This document shows, in pieces, positions 42,077 through 50,962 of a DNA stretch of 64,000 nucleotides; position 1 is the first letter of the stretch; each line of letters opens with the position of its first letter. Under the pieces are notes generated by a model that was not told where the DNA came from, searched no databases, and worked only from the letters and a program-made list of their open reading frames with translations. Source of the stretch: JAGSOU01 sp049974865 (lineage in GTDB: Bacteria; Pseudomonadota; Alphaproteobacteria; Rhodobacterales; Rhodobacteraceae); assembly GCA_049974865.1 (NCBI GenBank), contig JBNGCX010000002.1, positions 1 to 64,000 on the forward strand. The letters are read 5' to 3'. The position numbers and the translations under genes are program-made.

Positions 42077-43413
42077 GCCATTTCAAAACCGAGTTCGAAG
42101 AGTTTTGCGCCGCCCACGGCACGCCCGAGCGGCTGGAACTGATGCTCTGCGATCTCAACGCCATCCTGCGCGGCAAGTGGCTGCCCGCGGATTCCATCGA
42201 GAAGTTCGAAACCGGCGAGGTGCGCCTGCCGATGTCCACCTACGCCCCCAACATCCTGGGATACGAGGTGGAGGCGACCGGGCTGGGCATCGCCGTGGGC
42301 GACCCGGACGGGCGGCTGGTGCCGGTGCCCGGCACGATGAAGCCCGTGCCCTGGGCCGAAAACCACGTCGCGCAGGTGCTGGTCGAGATGACCGATCTCG
42401 ACGGGCAGATCAGCGCGGTCTCGCCCCGGCAGGTGCTGAAGAACGTGCTGGCCGGCTTCACGGCGCAGGGCCTGCGCCCCGTCGTTTCGACCGAGCTGGA
42501 ATTTTACCTGCTGGAGCCGCGCGAGGCCCCCGATGCGGCGCCGGTGCCGCCCTGGGGCTCGCCCGACGCGCAGAATTACGACCTCGAGGTCCTGGCCCGG
42601 CAGGAAAACGTGCTCAACGAGATCCTGGCCGCCGCGGAGGCGCAGGACCTGCCGACCGACACCCTGATCGCGGAATACGGCGCGGGCCAGTTCGAGGTGA
42701 ATTTCCACCACACCGACGACGTGCTGGCCGCGGCGGAAACCGGCATCCTGTTCCGCCGGCTGGTGCGCGGCGTGGCGGCGAAACACGGGCTGGAGGCCAC
42801 CTTCATGGCCAAGCCCTATGCCGAGATGCCGGGCAACGGGCTGCATGTGCACGCCTCGGTGCTGGACTCGGAGGGCAACAACATCTTCTCGACCGAGGAC
42901 GGCGTGGGCGAGACGTTGGGCAACGCGGTGGCCGGCGTGCTGATCACGATGCGCGATCTGCAAGCCATCTTCGCGCCGCACATGAATTCCTATCGCCGGT
43001 TCCAGCCGAACAGTTTCGCCCCTTGCGCGCCCGACTGGGGTCTGGACAACCGCGCCGCCGCCATCCGCCTGCCAGAGACGCGCGGCCCCGGCGCGCGGCT
43101 GGAGCACCGCATCTCCGGCGCCGACGCCAATCCCTACCTGGTGCTGGCCGCCGTGCTGGGCGGGATGATCTACGGGCTGACGGAGGCGCCGCCCCCGCCG
43201 CTGCCGCTGGACGACCCGGCCAGCACCCCCGCCGCGCCTCTGGGGGCGGATTGGGCGACGGCGGTCGAACGCTTCGCCGCCTCCGACATCGCCGCCCGGA
43301 TCTTCGGCACGGAGTATCGCGATATTTACGCCGCGGTGCGCCGCGACGAGATCGCCCAGCTCACCACGGTAATCTCGCCGGTGGAATACCGCTATTACCT
43401 GAGCCGGCTCTGA
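42073..43413 (+). CDS. Second glutamine-synthetase-family gamma-glutamylamine ligase
   Basis: 446 residues. ELMLCDLNAILRGKWLPADS replaces the usual N-terminal GS motif; ELEFYLLEP, EYGAGQFEVNFHHTDDVLAAAE, LHVHASVLD, NSYRR and LEHRISGADANPYL are the catalytic elements. It diverges clearly from the other ligase in the window (35734-37122), so the two probably prefer different amines. Co-translated with potI and the FAD oxidase. Confidence 0.87.
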   Translation: MSHFKTEFEEFCAAHGTPERLELMLCDLNAILRGKWLPADSIEKFETGEVRLPMSTYAPNILGYEVEATGLGIAVGDPDGRLVPVPGTMKPVPWAENHVAQVLVEMTDLDGQISAVSPRQVLKNVLAGFTAQGLRPVVSTELEFYLLEPREAPDAAPVPPWGSPDAQNYDLEVLARQENVLNEILAAAEAQDLPTDTLIAEYGAGQFEVNFHHTDDVLAAAETGILFRRLVRGVAAKHGLEATFMAKPYAEMPGNGLHVHASVLDSEGNNIFSTEDGVGETLGNAVAGVLITMRDLQAIFAPHMNSYRRFQPNSFAPCAPDWGLDNRAAAIRLPETRGPGARLEHRISGADANPYLVLAAVLGGMIYGLTEAPPPPLPLDDPASTPAAPLGADWATAVERFAASDIAARIFGTEYRDIYAAVRRDEIAQLTTVISPVEYRYYLSRL

Positions 43414-44748
43414 ATGCGCCGGATCTACGAGCCCACGGCCTATGGCCCGCTCCCGGACGCGCGCAATTACTGGCGCGAGACCGCCAGCGCCCCGCCCTGC
43501 CCGCCCCTGCAAGGCAACTCGCGCGCCGAGTTCGCCGTCATCGGCGGCGGCTTCACCGGGCTGATGGCTGCCCTGCATCTCGCCGAGGCGGGGGCCAGCG
43601 TCGCCCTGCTGGAGGCTGGCCAGCCCGGCTGGGGCGCCACGGGCCGCAACGGCGGCTTCTGCTGCCTCGGCGGCTCGGCGCTCGACGGGGATGACCTGAT
43701 CCGCCGCCACGGCACGGATGAGGCGCAGACCTATTTCGACGCCGAGCGCGGCGCGGTGGAGCTTGTTGCGGAAACGCTGGGCCGGCTGGAAATCGAGGCC
43801 GACACCCATTCCCGCGGCGAGACGATACTCGCCCACCGCCCCCGCGACATGGACGCGCTGCGCGCCCATGCCGACAAGGCCGCCCAGCGCCACGGCGTGA
43901 CGCCGGAGCTGATCGAACCCGAGGCGCTGGCCGATCGCGGCATGTCCAGCCCCGCCTTTCACGGCGGGCTGACGCTGCCCATCGGGTTCGCGCTGAACCC
44001 GCTGAAATATGCGCTTGGCCTGGCGCGTGCGGCGCAGGACGCGGGTGCGCGCCTCCACGGTGACAGCCCCGTCACCGCGATCACGCCCGAGGGCACCGGA
44101 TACCGCCTGACCACGCCGCAGGGCACGCTGACGGCGCGCAAGCTGCTGATCGCCACCAACGGCTATTCCAGCGACGACCTGCCGCCCGCGCTGGCCGGAC
44201 GCTACCTGCCGGTGCAGTCGAACATCCTGGTCACGCGACCCCTGACCGACGAAGAAATCGCCGCGCAGGGCTGGAGCACCTCGCAGATGTGCTACGACAC
44301 CCGCCACCTGCTGCATTATTTCCGCCTGATGCCCGACCGCCGCTTCCTGTTCGGCATGCGCGGCAGCATGCGCACCACGCCGGAAACCCTGGCCGAGACC
44401 GAGGCCATCGCCCGCACCGATTTCGAGGCAATGTTCCCCGAATGGATGCATGTGGAAACGCCGCATTTCTGGTCGGGGCTGGTCTGCCTCAGCCGGCGGC
44501 TGACGCCCTTTGCCGGGCCGCTGCCGGGGATGGAGAACGCCTTTACCGCCATGGCCTATCACGGCAACGGGGTGGCGATGGGCAGCTATTCGGGCGCGCT
44601 TCTGGCCGATCTGGCCCTGGGGCGGGATTCGGGACGCCCCTACCCTCGGCTCATGCAGGCGCCGCTGCTGCGTTTCCCGCTGGGGCGCTGGCGCCGCGCC
44701 ATCCTGCCCGCGGTCTATCGCTGGTACGGCTGGAGGGACCGGGGCTGA
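43414..44748 (+). CDS. Second FAD-dependent amine oxidoreductase (PuuB-like)
   Basis: 444 residues. FAD motif VIGGGFTGLMAALHLAEAG near residue 40 and GWGATGRNGGFC. Its ATG directly follows the TGA of the ligase gene. Like the oxidase at 33004-34305 it should oxidise a gamma-glutamylated amine; the two are paralogues with different neighbours. PuuC- and PuuD-type enzymes for the later steps are not in the window. Confidence 0.86.
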   Translation: MRRIYEPTAYGPLPDARNYWRETASAPPCPPLQGNSRAEFAVIGGGFTGLMAALHLAEAGASVALLEAGQPGWGATGRNGGFCCLGGSALDGDDLIRRHGTDEAQTYFDAERGAVELVAETLGRLEIEADTHSRGETILAHRPRDMDALRAHADKAAQRHGVTPELIEPEALADRGMSSPAFHGGLTLPIGFALNPLKYALGLARAAQDAGARLHGDSPVTAITPEGTGYRLTTPQGTLTARKLLIATNGYSSDDLPPALAGRYLPVQSNILVTRPLTDEEIAAQGWSTSQMCYDTRHLLHYFRLMPDRRFLFGMRGSMRTTPETLAETEAIARTDFEAMFPEWMHVETPHFWSGLVCLSRRLTPFAGPLPGMENAFTAMAYHGNGVAMGSYSGALLADLALGRDSGRPYPRLMQAPLLRFPLGRWRRAILPAVYRWYGWRDRG

Positions 44749-44756
44749 GGCACCTG

Positions 44757-45719
44757 CTACAGGTCCAGGATCCGGTCCGGGGCGATGCGCCCACGCAGCA
44801 GATCGGAAAGGGCCAGAAGGTTGCCACGCAGGCGGCCCCGCCGGTCGACCCAAGGTTCGGGGCGCAGGGCTTTCACCACGTTCGAGACCAGGTTGCGCAG
44901 GATCATGCGCAGCGCGCGCGGGGCCGACATCGTGCCCTTGGACATCAGGTAGACCGGGTTGGCGATCTGTGAATATCCCAGCGGGACGCCCCGCGAGCGG
45001 CCGGTCTTGGTCCCCAGATGCACCCCGGTCAGCGCCCCGGCCCGCGCGATCCGTCCGTGCTCGGCCAGACGGCGCGAGAAATCGACATCCTCCAGCCAGC
45101 TGTATTTCGGCAAGGCCTCGTCGAAGCGGATGCCGTGCTCCAGTGCCGGACGGGCTCGGAAAGCCATGTTGCAGCCATAGCCGTTATAGATATCGGTCAG
45201 GGTGTCGGGGCGCGGCCGCCCACCCAGCGCCCGAAGCTGACGCTCCCCCTCGGCATGGTCGTAGCCGGGCCCGCCGATGCCATCGGCCAGAACCGTCCCG
45301 GTCAGGACCACCACGTCGGGATGTGTCGCGAATAGGCGCAGCAGGGTGCGCAGGTAATCCGGCGAAAGCAGGAAATCGTCATCCAGCAGCAGCATGATGT
45401 CGTCGGGCTGAAGCCGTTCGATCATCCGGTTACGCTGAAAGGTGAGGCCGGCCTCGCCGATGATCACCTCGCAGGCAAAAGGCAGGTCCTCCAGGGCAGA
45501 CATGTCGATATCACCGGGGCCGGTCGCCGACAGGAGGACGAGATCGGGCAGCCGTTCCTGCCGGGCCAGCGCGCGCACCGTGTCGATCACGATGCCGGGA
45601 CGGTTCATCGTGGCAATGGCCACCACCAGACGCCCCGCGCCGGGGCCGGCGCCGCCCGTTAACCGGAATCCCGAGGCGGCCTGGCGCCGGGCGACAAAGT
45701 TTTGCCACGATTTGCTCAT
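44757..45719 (-). CDS. Family 2 glycosyltransferase
   Basis: 320 residues, GT-A fold. VVAIATMNRPGIVIDTVRAL opens the nucleotide-binding region; LLLDDDFLLSPDY carries the DXD metal motif; WLEDVDFSRRLAEHG is the typical catalytic-base region (ED). The ATG at 45719 has GAGG seven bases before; the longer frame adds a low-complexity tail. First gene of the exopolysaccharide locus, convergent with the polyamine operon. The sugar is unknown. Confidence 0.88.
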   Translation of the reverse strand: MSKSWQNFVARRQAASGFRLTGGAGPGAGRLVVAIATMNRPGIVIDTVRALARQERLPDLVLLSATGPGDIDMSALEDLPFACEVIIGEAGLTFQRNRMIERLQPDDIMLLLDDDFLLSPDYLRTLLRLFATHPDVVVLTGTVLADGIGGPGYDHAEGERQLRALGGRPRPDTLTDIYNGYGCNMAFRARPALEHGIRFDEALPKYSWLEDVDFSRRLAEHGRIARAGALTGVHLGTKTGRSRGVPLGYSQIANPVYLMSKGTMSAPRALRMILRNLVSNVVKALRPEPWVDRRGRLRGNLLALSDLLRGRIAPDRILDL

Positions 45720-45836
45720 GATGTCGCCTCGGTTGAGCGGTGAAGTGGGATCGAACGGATGTCCCGACCCAACTCGGCCCCGGCATGACGCCGGCCGGGT
45801 CGCAACGGGGCGAATTGAACGGCTTTGCAGGCTCCC

Positions 45837-45962
45837 ATGAAACACTCCCGCACAGAATGCCCTTCCTGGTTTCTGGCCCTTGATGCGGCCACGTTGCGCC
45901 GCGCGGTGGTGATCGGCTGCGCGCTGACCTGGGTCTCGGTGATCGGCCTGATCGTCGCCTGA
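45837..45962 (+). CDS. Possible 41-residue single-pass membrane peptide
   Basis: The frame opens with ATG at 45837 and reads MKHSRTECPSWFLALDAATL, followed by a hydrophobic helix (RRAVVIGCALTWVSVIGLIVA in part). It occupies most of the 249-base gap between the GT2 and exoY-like genes and lies on the opposite strand. A hydrophobic C-terminal anchor after a positive RR pair is typical of a small membrane protein. The ribosome site is weak (GCAGG). Unrecognised. Confidence 0.4.
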   Translation: MKHSRTECPSWFLALDAATLRRAVVIGCALTWVSVIGLIVA

Positions 45963-45968
45963 GCCCGG

Positions 45969-46661
45969 TTAGACGGCACCGTCGCGCAGCAGGATCGCGC
46001 GCACCGTTTTGAGAACGATCCGCACATCCCCCCAGAAACTGCGGTTGCGGATGTAGTCGACATCCATCTGCACCCGCTCGTCATAGGTCGTGTTGCTGCG
46101 GCCGCTGACCTGCCAGGCGCCCGTGATGCCGGGCCGGACCGAAATATAGTCGGCAAAATGGCCCTTGTAGAACGCCGCTTCCTCGCCCACCACCGGACGC
46201 GGGCCAACCACGGACATCTCGCCCCGCAGCACGTTCCAGAACTGGGGCAGCTCATCGAGGCTCGTCTTGCGCAGAAAGGCCCCGAGACAATGAATCCTCG
46301 GGTCCCGGGTTAGTTTGCGGGTCGCCTCCCACTCGGCGCGGGCGACCGGATTCTCGCACAGAAGGGCCTGCAGCCGGGCATCGGCGTCCCGCGCCATGGT
46401 GCGGAACTTCAGGCATGGGAAACTGCGGCCGTGCAGGCCGACGCGGCGGTGCACGAAAAACACCGGCCGCCCATCCGTGATCAGGATGGCCGCCGCCACG
46501 ATCAGGATGAACGGCGCGAAGAAGAGCAGTGCCGCGGCCGCGAAGACCTTGTCGAAAAGCCGCTTGGACAACGGCACCGAAGCGGCCCCGGCCCGCACGA
46601 CCGCCGGCGCCTCCGCTTTCCCACGCCCGCCGACAGCAAATGTATGCGCCTGAAATGCCAT
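45969..46661 (-). CDS. exoY: Undecaprenyl-phosphate sugar phosphotransferase (ExoY-like)
   Basis: 230 residues, bacterial sugar transferase family. One membrane helix (VFAAAALLFFAPFILIVAAAIL), then VHRRVGLHGRSFPCLKFRTM, LRKTSLDELPQFWNVLRGEMSVVGPRP and RPGITGAWQVSGRS. It loads the first sugar phosphate (often galactose in ExoY) onto undecaprenyl phosphate to start repeat-unit synthesis. It has the short ExoY form rather than the long WbaP form with extra helices. Confidence 0.93.
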   Translation of the reverse strand: MAFQAHTFAVGGRGKAEAPAVVRAGAASVPLSKRLFDKVFAAAALLFFAPFILIVAAAILITDGRPVFFVHRRVGLHGRSFPCLKFRTMARDADARLQALLCENPVARAEWEATRKLTRDPRIHCLGAFLRKTSLDELPQFWNVLRGEMSVVGPRPVVGEEAAFYKGHFADYISVRPGITGAWQVSGRSNTTYDERVQMDVDYIRNRSFWGDVRIVLKTVRAILLRDGAV

Positions 46662-47234
46662 GACTTTCGCAACCGCCCGGGCGGCTCCCTTGCGTTACCG
46701 ATTACCGAATCTTCCCAGGCAACCTATCGCCTCGGCAGCGGCGTACGGGAAGGGTTTCTAAGCAACTCTCTGTTTCCGAAATTCCGACAGTACTGCGGCC
46801 GGCTGGGAGATGGGCATTCAACCTCCTGAAATGGCATCGCTTTCCGGAGCCTCCTGCAAACCGGCGAGCATCGGAGCCGGGCGTCCTGCCCGCCGAAAAG
46901 TCGCCAAATCGCCTTTTTTTTGCCCTTTTCCCCCGCCCTGCGGCGGATGCTGCCCAGCCCCGGCGCGGGCCTGCCACCCGACGCTCCGCACGGTCCGGCC
47001 GCACACGTTTCTCGGCGCTATTTCAGCTACCTAGCCGCAGCGCACGCGGACAGGGGCCGGGGCCACTGCCGCAGCGCGGCCAAGGGCGCTTTCCGCGCCC
47101 TCGCCGGCAGGGGAACAGGGGCGCCCGGGTCGGCCCTCCTTCAAAACCCACAAGAATCAAACTGAATCCGTTATCATCGGAGAGTTAATTTTTCGTCTTC
47201 CGATTCGTTTTTTTCATGGTGGGGTGTTTTGGCA
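46662..47234. other. 573-base intergenic region between exoY and exoF
   Basis: No convincing gene. It holds the divergent control region of the exopolysaccharide genes. An 8-T run is at 46914-46921, and an AT-rich block at 47160-47215 holds the hairpin listed separately. The central part is GC-rich with short off-frame ORFs lacking family resemblance or ribosome sites. No binding site of a known EPS regulator was recognised. Confidence 0.5.
47176..47214 (+). promoter_or_regulatory. Hairpin plus T-run just upstream of exoF
   Basis: ATCGGA (47176-47181) pairs with TCCGAT (47199-47204), extendable by a G-T pair, with an AT-rich loop; TTTTTTT follows at 47208-47214, about 20 bases before the exoF ATG. 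It resembles a weak intrinsic terminator in the leader, so it may attenuate the export operon, or it may simply be a promoter-region repeat. Confidence 0.35.
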
Positions 47235-48494
47235 ATGTTCATTAGGGGGCGGGACATTGTGCGTATCGTGGCGGGAACCGCCCTTCTCCTGTGGGCAGCG
47301 GCAGGGGCGAGCCTTGCCGCCACCGCCACGCCGGAAAGCTACACCATCAACATCGGCGACGAGCTCGAGATGGATATTCTCGACGACAGCGACCCGCCGC
47401 AGCGTTTCCTTGTCGGCAGTGACGGGCAGGTGCAACTGCCCCTGATCGGCGGCGTGGCGGTCGAGGACACCACGCTGCGCGAAGCGCGCGAACTGATCCG
47501 ACAGACCTATATCCAACGCGAAATCTTCGTGGCCCCGACGGTGGAACTTTCGGTGGCGAACTTCCGGCCGATCTTCGTGCTTGGGGACGTGCGCAACCCG
47601 GGCAACTACGATTTCCAGCCCTTCCTGACGGCCGAGCAGGCGGTCGGCCTTGCCGGCGGACCGGCGGTTTCGGCCAACAACGAAGAAGCACGGGTGCTGG
47701 AGCGGCGCAACCTTCAGGGGTCGCTGAACAGCATCGATTCCGACCTTGCGCGGCTGGTCACGCAATACGCCCGGGTCCAGGCCCAGATCAGCGGCCGCAG
47801 CGAGGTCCGCTGGGCCGACGTGCCCGAAGAGGTCCGCCCGGTCATCGACCGCGACCTCTTCAATGCGCTGAAGCCCAAGGAAGACCAGATCATCGCGCTT
47901 GAGGAACGCAACCGCGCCACCCAGCGGCGCCTGATCGAGGATGCGGTGACCGAGGCGTCCAACCGCATCAGGCTGATCGACCAGCGAGAGAAGGTCCAGT
48001 CCGAGGCGCTGGAGCGCATCCGGGGCGAACTGGACCGCAGCCGCGTCCTGGTCAACCGCGGGCTCAAGACCCATTCCGCCGTCACCCAATACGACCAGGA
48101 CGCCGCCCGCCAGGAAGCGGCCCTGCTGCAACTGCGCGAACAGCGTTCGGCCGCGCAGGTCCAGCTCAACGAGTTGGAAAGCGAACTTTCGCAGATCGAC
48201 GCGGAGTGGGAAAAGCAGCTCCTGTCCCAGTCGCAGGCCTATTGGAGCGAGATCAACAAGCTCCGGTCGCAGCGTGCCTCGATGGAGGACCGGATGCTGC
48301 TGCTCGAACAATGGATCAACGGCACGCGGGGCCCAGAGGCCGAACTCCTCATCGAATACCAGGTGCGGCGGCGTGGCCGCGGCGGGCTGAAGCAGATCCG
48401 CCTCGCCCCGCTGGACGAACTGGTGCCCGGCGATCTGCTTGTCGTCACCGTGAAGCCGCCCGAGGCCCTGGCCGAAACGGAGGCGACGCAATGA
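47235..48494 (+). CDS. exoF: Polysaccharide export protein (ExoF/Wza-like, SLBB)
   Basis: 419 residues. Signal peptide ending near ASLAATA; no lipobox cysteine, unlike Wza. The Poly_export domain (YTINIGDELEMDILDD, LPLIGGVAVEDTTLREARELI) is followed by an SLBB segment (RPIFVLGDVRNPGNYDFQPFL) and a long coiled coil (about residues 150-330), as in rhizobial ExoF. The ATG at 47235 was preferred to a TTG two codons earlier. Overlaps the exoP-like gene by four bases. Confidence 0.9.
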   Translation: MFIRGRDIVRIVAGTALLLWAAAGASLAATATPESYTINIGDELEMDILDDSDPPQRFLVGSDGQVQLPLIGGVAVEDTTLREARELIRQTYIQREIFVAPTVELSVANFRPIFVLGDVRNPGNYDFQPFLTAEQAVGLAGGPAVSANNEEARVLERRNLQGSLNSIDSDLARLVTQYARVQAQISGRSEVRWADVPEEVRPVIDRDLFNALKPKEDQIIALEERNRATQRRLIEDAVTEASNRIRLIDQREKVQSEALERIRGELDRSRVLVNRGLKTHSAVTQYDQDAARQEAALLQLREQRSAAQVQLNELESELSQIDAEWEKQLLSQSQAYWSEINKLRSQRASMEDRMLLLEQWINGTRGPEAELLIEYQVRRRGRGGLKQIRLAPLDELVPGDLLVVTVKPPEALAETEATQ

Positions 48495-50689
48495 AACGCT
48501 TCACCTTTTTCGGAAAGGGCAACGAACCGACCCCCATCCCCCCCGCGTTTGAGCGGTCGCAGGGGATCGACATCGTCTACCTGTTCGACGTGCTGCGCGG
48601 GAATGCCCGGCTGATCGCCATCGTGACGCTGATCTGCCTGGTCGGCATGTTCCTCTACCTTCAGCGCGTCACGCCGATCTACACCGCGCATTCGCAGATC
48701 ATCATCGACACCCGGCAGGAGCGGGTGACGCCGGTCGAGGAAGTGGTCTCCAGCCTCAATGTCAGCAATTCGGTCGTCGCCGGCGAGGTGGTCACCATCC
48801 GGTCGAACGTGTTGATCGGCAAGGTGGTGGATGCGCTGGACCTGGTCCATCACCCCGAGTTCGACCCGCGCGTTCCCCAGCCCGAAGGCCTGGTCGCGCG
48901 GATCAAGCGCATGATCCGCGGCGACGAACCCTTCCACGTCCTGGCCCGCGCGATGCCCGAGGAAACGCGCCGCGAAATCGTCATCGACGACGTGCGGCGC
49001 AGGCTGAGCGTCTCGCAGATCGGGGTGTCCTACGCGATCGGAATCCGCTTCGACTCGGCGGACCGGCAGGTCGCCGCGGATGTGGCGAACGCGGTGGCCG
49101 ACCAGTACATCGCCAGCCAGCTTGCCGACAAACAGGAAGCCACCGTTCGCGCCAATGACTGGCTGTCCCACCGCATCCAAGAACTGAGCTCGCAGGTCGA
49201 GGCGGCCGATGCGGCCGTGGTGGAATTCCGTATCCAGATGACGGAGAACGCCGGCGGCGGCGAGGAGACGACCAACCAGCTGCTGGCCGAGCTGAATACC
49301 CGTCTAGTAGCCACCAGCGCCGAGCGCGCGGATGCCGAGGTCCGCTACCGTCTCGTCGAGCGGCTGATGGAGAGCGAAGGCATCGCCGCCGTGTCCGACG
49401 TGGTCACGTCTCCGCTGCTGGAAACGCTGAAACGCCAGCAGTCCGACCTGGCCTCGAAAAAGGCGGAACTGGCCAGCACGCTGGGCCGGCGTCACCCCGA
49501 GATCATCCGCATCACCGCGCAGATCGAGGACGTGCAGCGCAGCATCGATGACGAGGTGCGCCGCCGCATCGAGGCGATGCGCAGCGATGTCAGCGTAACC
49601 CGCAACCGCGAAGCCGCGCTGCAGGAACAGATCAAGGAAGTCTCGGACCGGGCCGAGATGCTCTCGACCGCGTCGGTCCGCCTCAATCAGCTCGAGCGCA
49701 CCGCCCAGGCCACAAGGCTGGTCTACGAGAACTTCCTGTCGCGCTTCAAGGAAACCACCGCGCAGAGCGACTATCAGCGGCCCGAGGCCCGCGTGATCGG
49801 CCGCGCCGCGGTCCCCCTTGCGCCGTCCTACCCGCGCAAGACCCTGTCGATGGCCATGGCCGCCGTGTTCGGGTTGTCGATCGGCATCGCCTTCGTCTTC
49901 CTGCGGAGCCTCTTCACCGTGCCGATCCGCACCTCGGACGAGCTGCGCGAGGCGACCAACCTGCCGTTGCTGGCAATGCTGCCCTATGTGCGCTCGCTGG
50001 GACGGCGCAATTCCTGGCTGCGCCGGGAACTGAACAGCGAGAAACCGTCAAACTTCATGGAAGGGGTGCAACTGATCCGGACCAAGCTGTTCGAGATGTC
50101 CCACGGACAGCCGCCCCAGGTGGTCATGGTCACCTCGTCCCTGGCGAGCGAGGGCAAGTCGTCCCTCTGCTTCGCGCTGGCCCGGGCCGTGTCGAATTCC
50201 GGGGCTTCCGTTGCGCTGCTGGACGCCGACCTGCGCCGCTCGGACTCGGTCCGCGTGCTGGGGCTGGAGCGCAAGGGGCTCTGCCTGGCTGATTACCTGA
50301 AAGGCAAGGGCAATTTCCGCGAGATTGTCGAGCATTCGGAGCTTCTGAATGCCGACGTCATCGCACCACGCCGCTCCAGCAACAATGCCGCCGACCTGAT
50401 CTCCTCCAAGAAGATGTCGGGCCTGATCACCCGGCTGTCCGCCCGCTACGACACGGTGATTCTCAATGCCCCGCCGGTGCTGCAGCTTTCGGATGCGCTC
50501 GTGCTGTCGAACCATGTCGACGCGACCTTGCTGGCGGTTCAAAGCGGCCGCACCTCGGCGCGGATCGTCAAGCAGACGCTTGAGCGCCTGAACGAAGCCG
50601 GTGCCGAGGTGAGCGGCACGGTGATGACCCAGGTCCGCCGCAAGGATGTCGCCGCGCGGGAGGTCTATGGCTACGCTTACGAATATTGA
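48491..50689 (+). CDS. exoP: Polysaccharide co-polymerase / BY-kinase (ExoP/Wzc-like)
   Basis: 732 residues. Membrane helices near 40-60 and 455-475 flank a coiled-coil periplasmic Wzz/GNVR region. The cytoplasmic kinase has Walker A SEGKSS (553-558) and Walker A' LLDADLRRSD (Asp578, Asp580). The Walker B position reads VILNAPPVL, with Asn where BY-kinases have Asp. A four-tyrosine tail ends the protein (Tyr726, 728, 730, 732). It controls chain length and export with ExoF. The odd Walker B residue may lower kinase activity. Confidence 0.92.
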   Translation: MKRFTFFGKGNEPTPIPPAFERSQGIDIVYLFDVLRGNARLIAIVTLICLVGMFLYLQRVTPIYTAHSQIIIDTRQERVTPVEEVVSSLNVSNSVVAGEVVTIRSNVLIGKVVDALDLVHHPEFDPRVPQPEGLVARIKRMIRGDEPFHVLARAMPEETRREIVIDDVRRRLSVSQIGVSYAIGIRFDSADRQVAADVANAVADQYIASQLADKQEATVRANDWLSHRIQELSSQVEAADAAVVEFRIQMTENAGGGEETTNQLLAELNTRLVATSAERADAEVRYRLVERLMESEGIAAVSDVVTSPLLETLKRQQSDLASKKAELASTLGRRHPEIIRITAQIEDVQRSIDDEVRRRIEAMRSDVSVTRNREAALQEQIKEVSDRAEMLSTASVRLNQLERTAQATRLVYENFLSRFKETTAQSDYQRPEARVIGRAAVPLAPSYPRKTLSMAMAAVFGLSIGIAFVFLRSLFTVPIRTSDELREATNLPLLAMLPYVRSLGRRNSWLRRELNSEKPSNFMEGVQLIRTKLFEMSHGQPPQVVMVTSSLASEGKSSLCFALARAVSNSGASVALLDADLRRSDSVRVLGLERKGLCLADYLKGKGNFREIVEHSELLNADVIAPRRSSNNAADLISSKKMSGLITRLSARYDTVILNAPPVLQLSDALVLSNHVDATLLAVQSGRTSARIVKQTLERLNEAGAEVSGTVMTQVRRKDVAAREVYGYAYEY

Positions 50690-50962
50690 ACCAAAGGGGC
50701 GCCAAACGCCCTGGACGCATGAATTTCAAGCACCGCGCCACGCGACGCGCAACAAAGCAGCCGAAAGGTTTGACAGGCGGCGAACTCTGCCACAACAGTT
50801 CGAAGGGAATTGGTTTCTTCTGCATCCCGCGCGATGGGGCCGTGTGCGCCACAGGTCCGCCCGGCACGGTCGCGGCCAAACTTGGCGCGGGGCGGGACAA
50901 GGCCTGCCGAGCGCGGCACTTTCGGCCACAGATTATTCGAAGGGCCCTATCCGGCATTTTTC

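Noticed and set aside
41689..44853. Long minus-strand frame (1054 codons) over potI, ligase and oxidase genes
   Set aside because: No family resemblance, arginine/glycine/histidine-rich composition typical of antisense of GC-rich genes, no ribosome site.
46905..46921. 8-T run in the exoY-exoF gap as a possible terminator
   Set aside because: No stable stem of adequate length lies directly before it on the plus strand, and no gene ends nearby on that strand.
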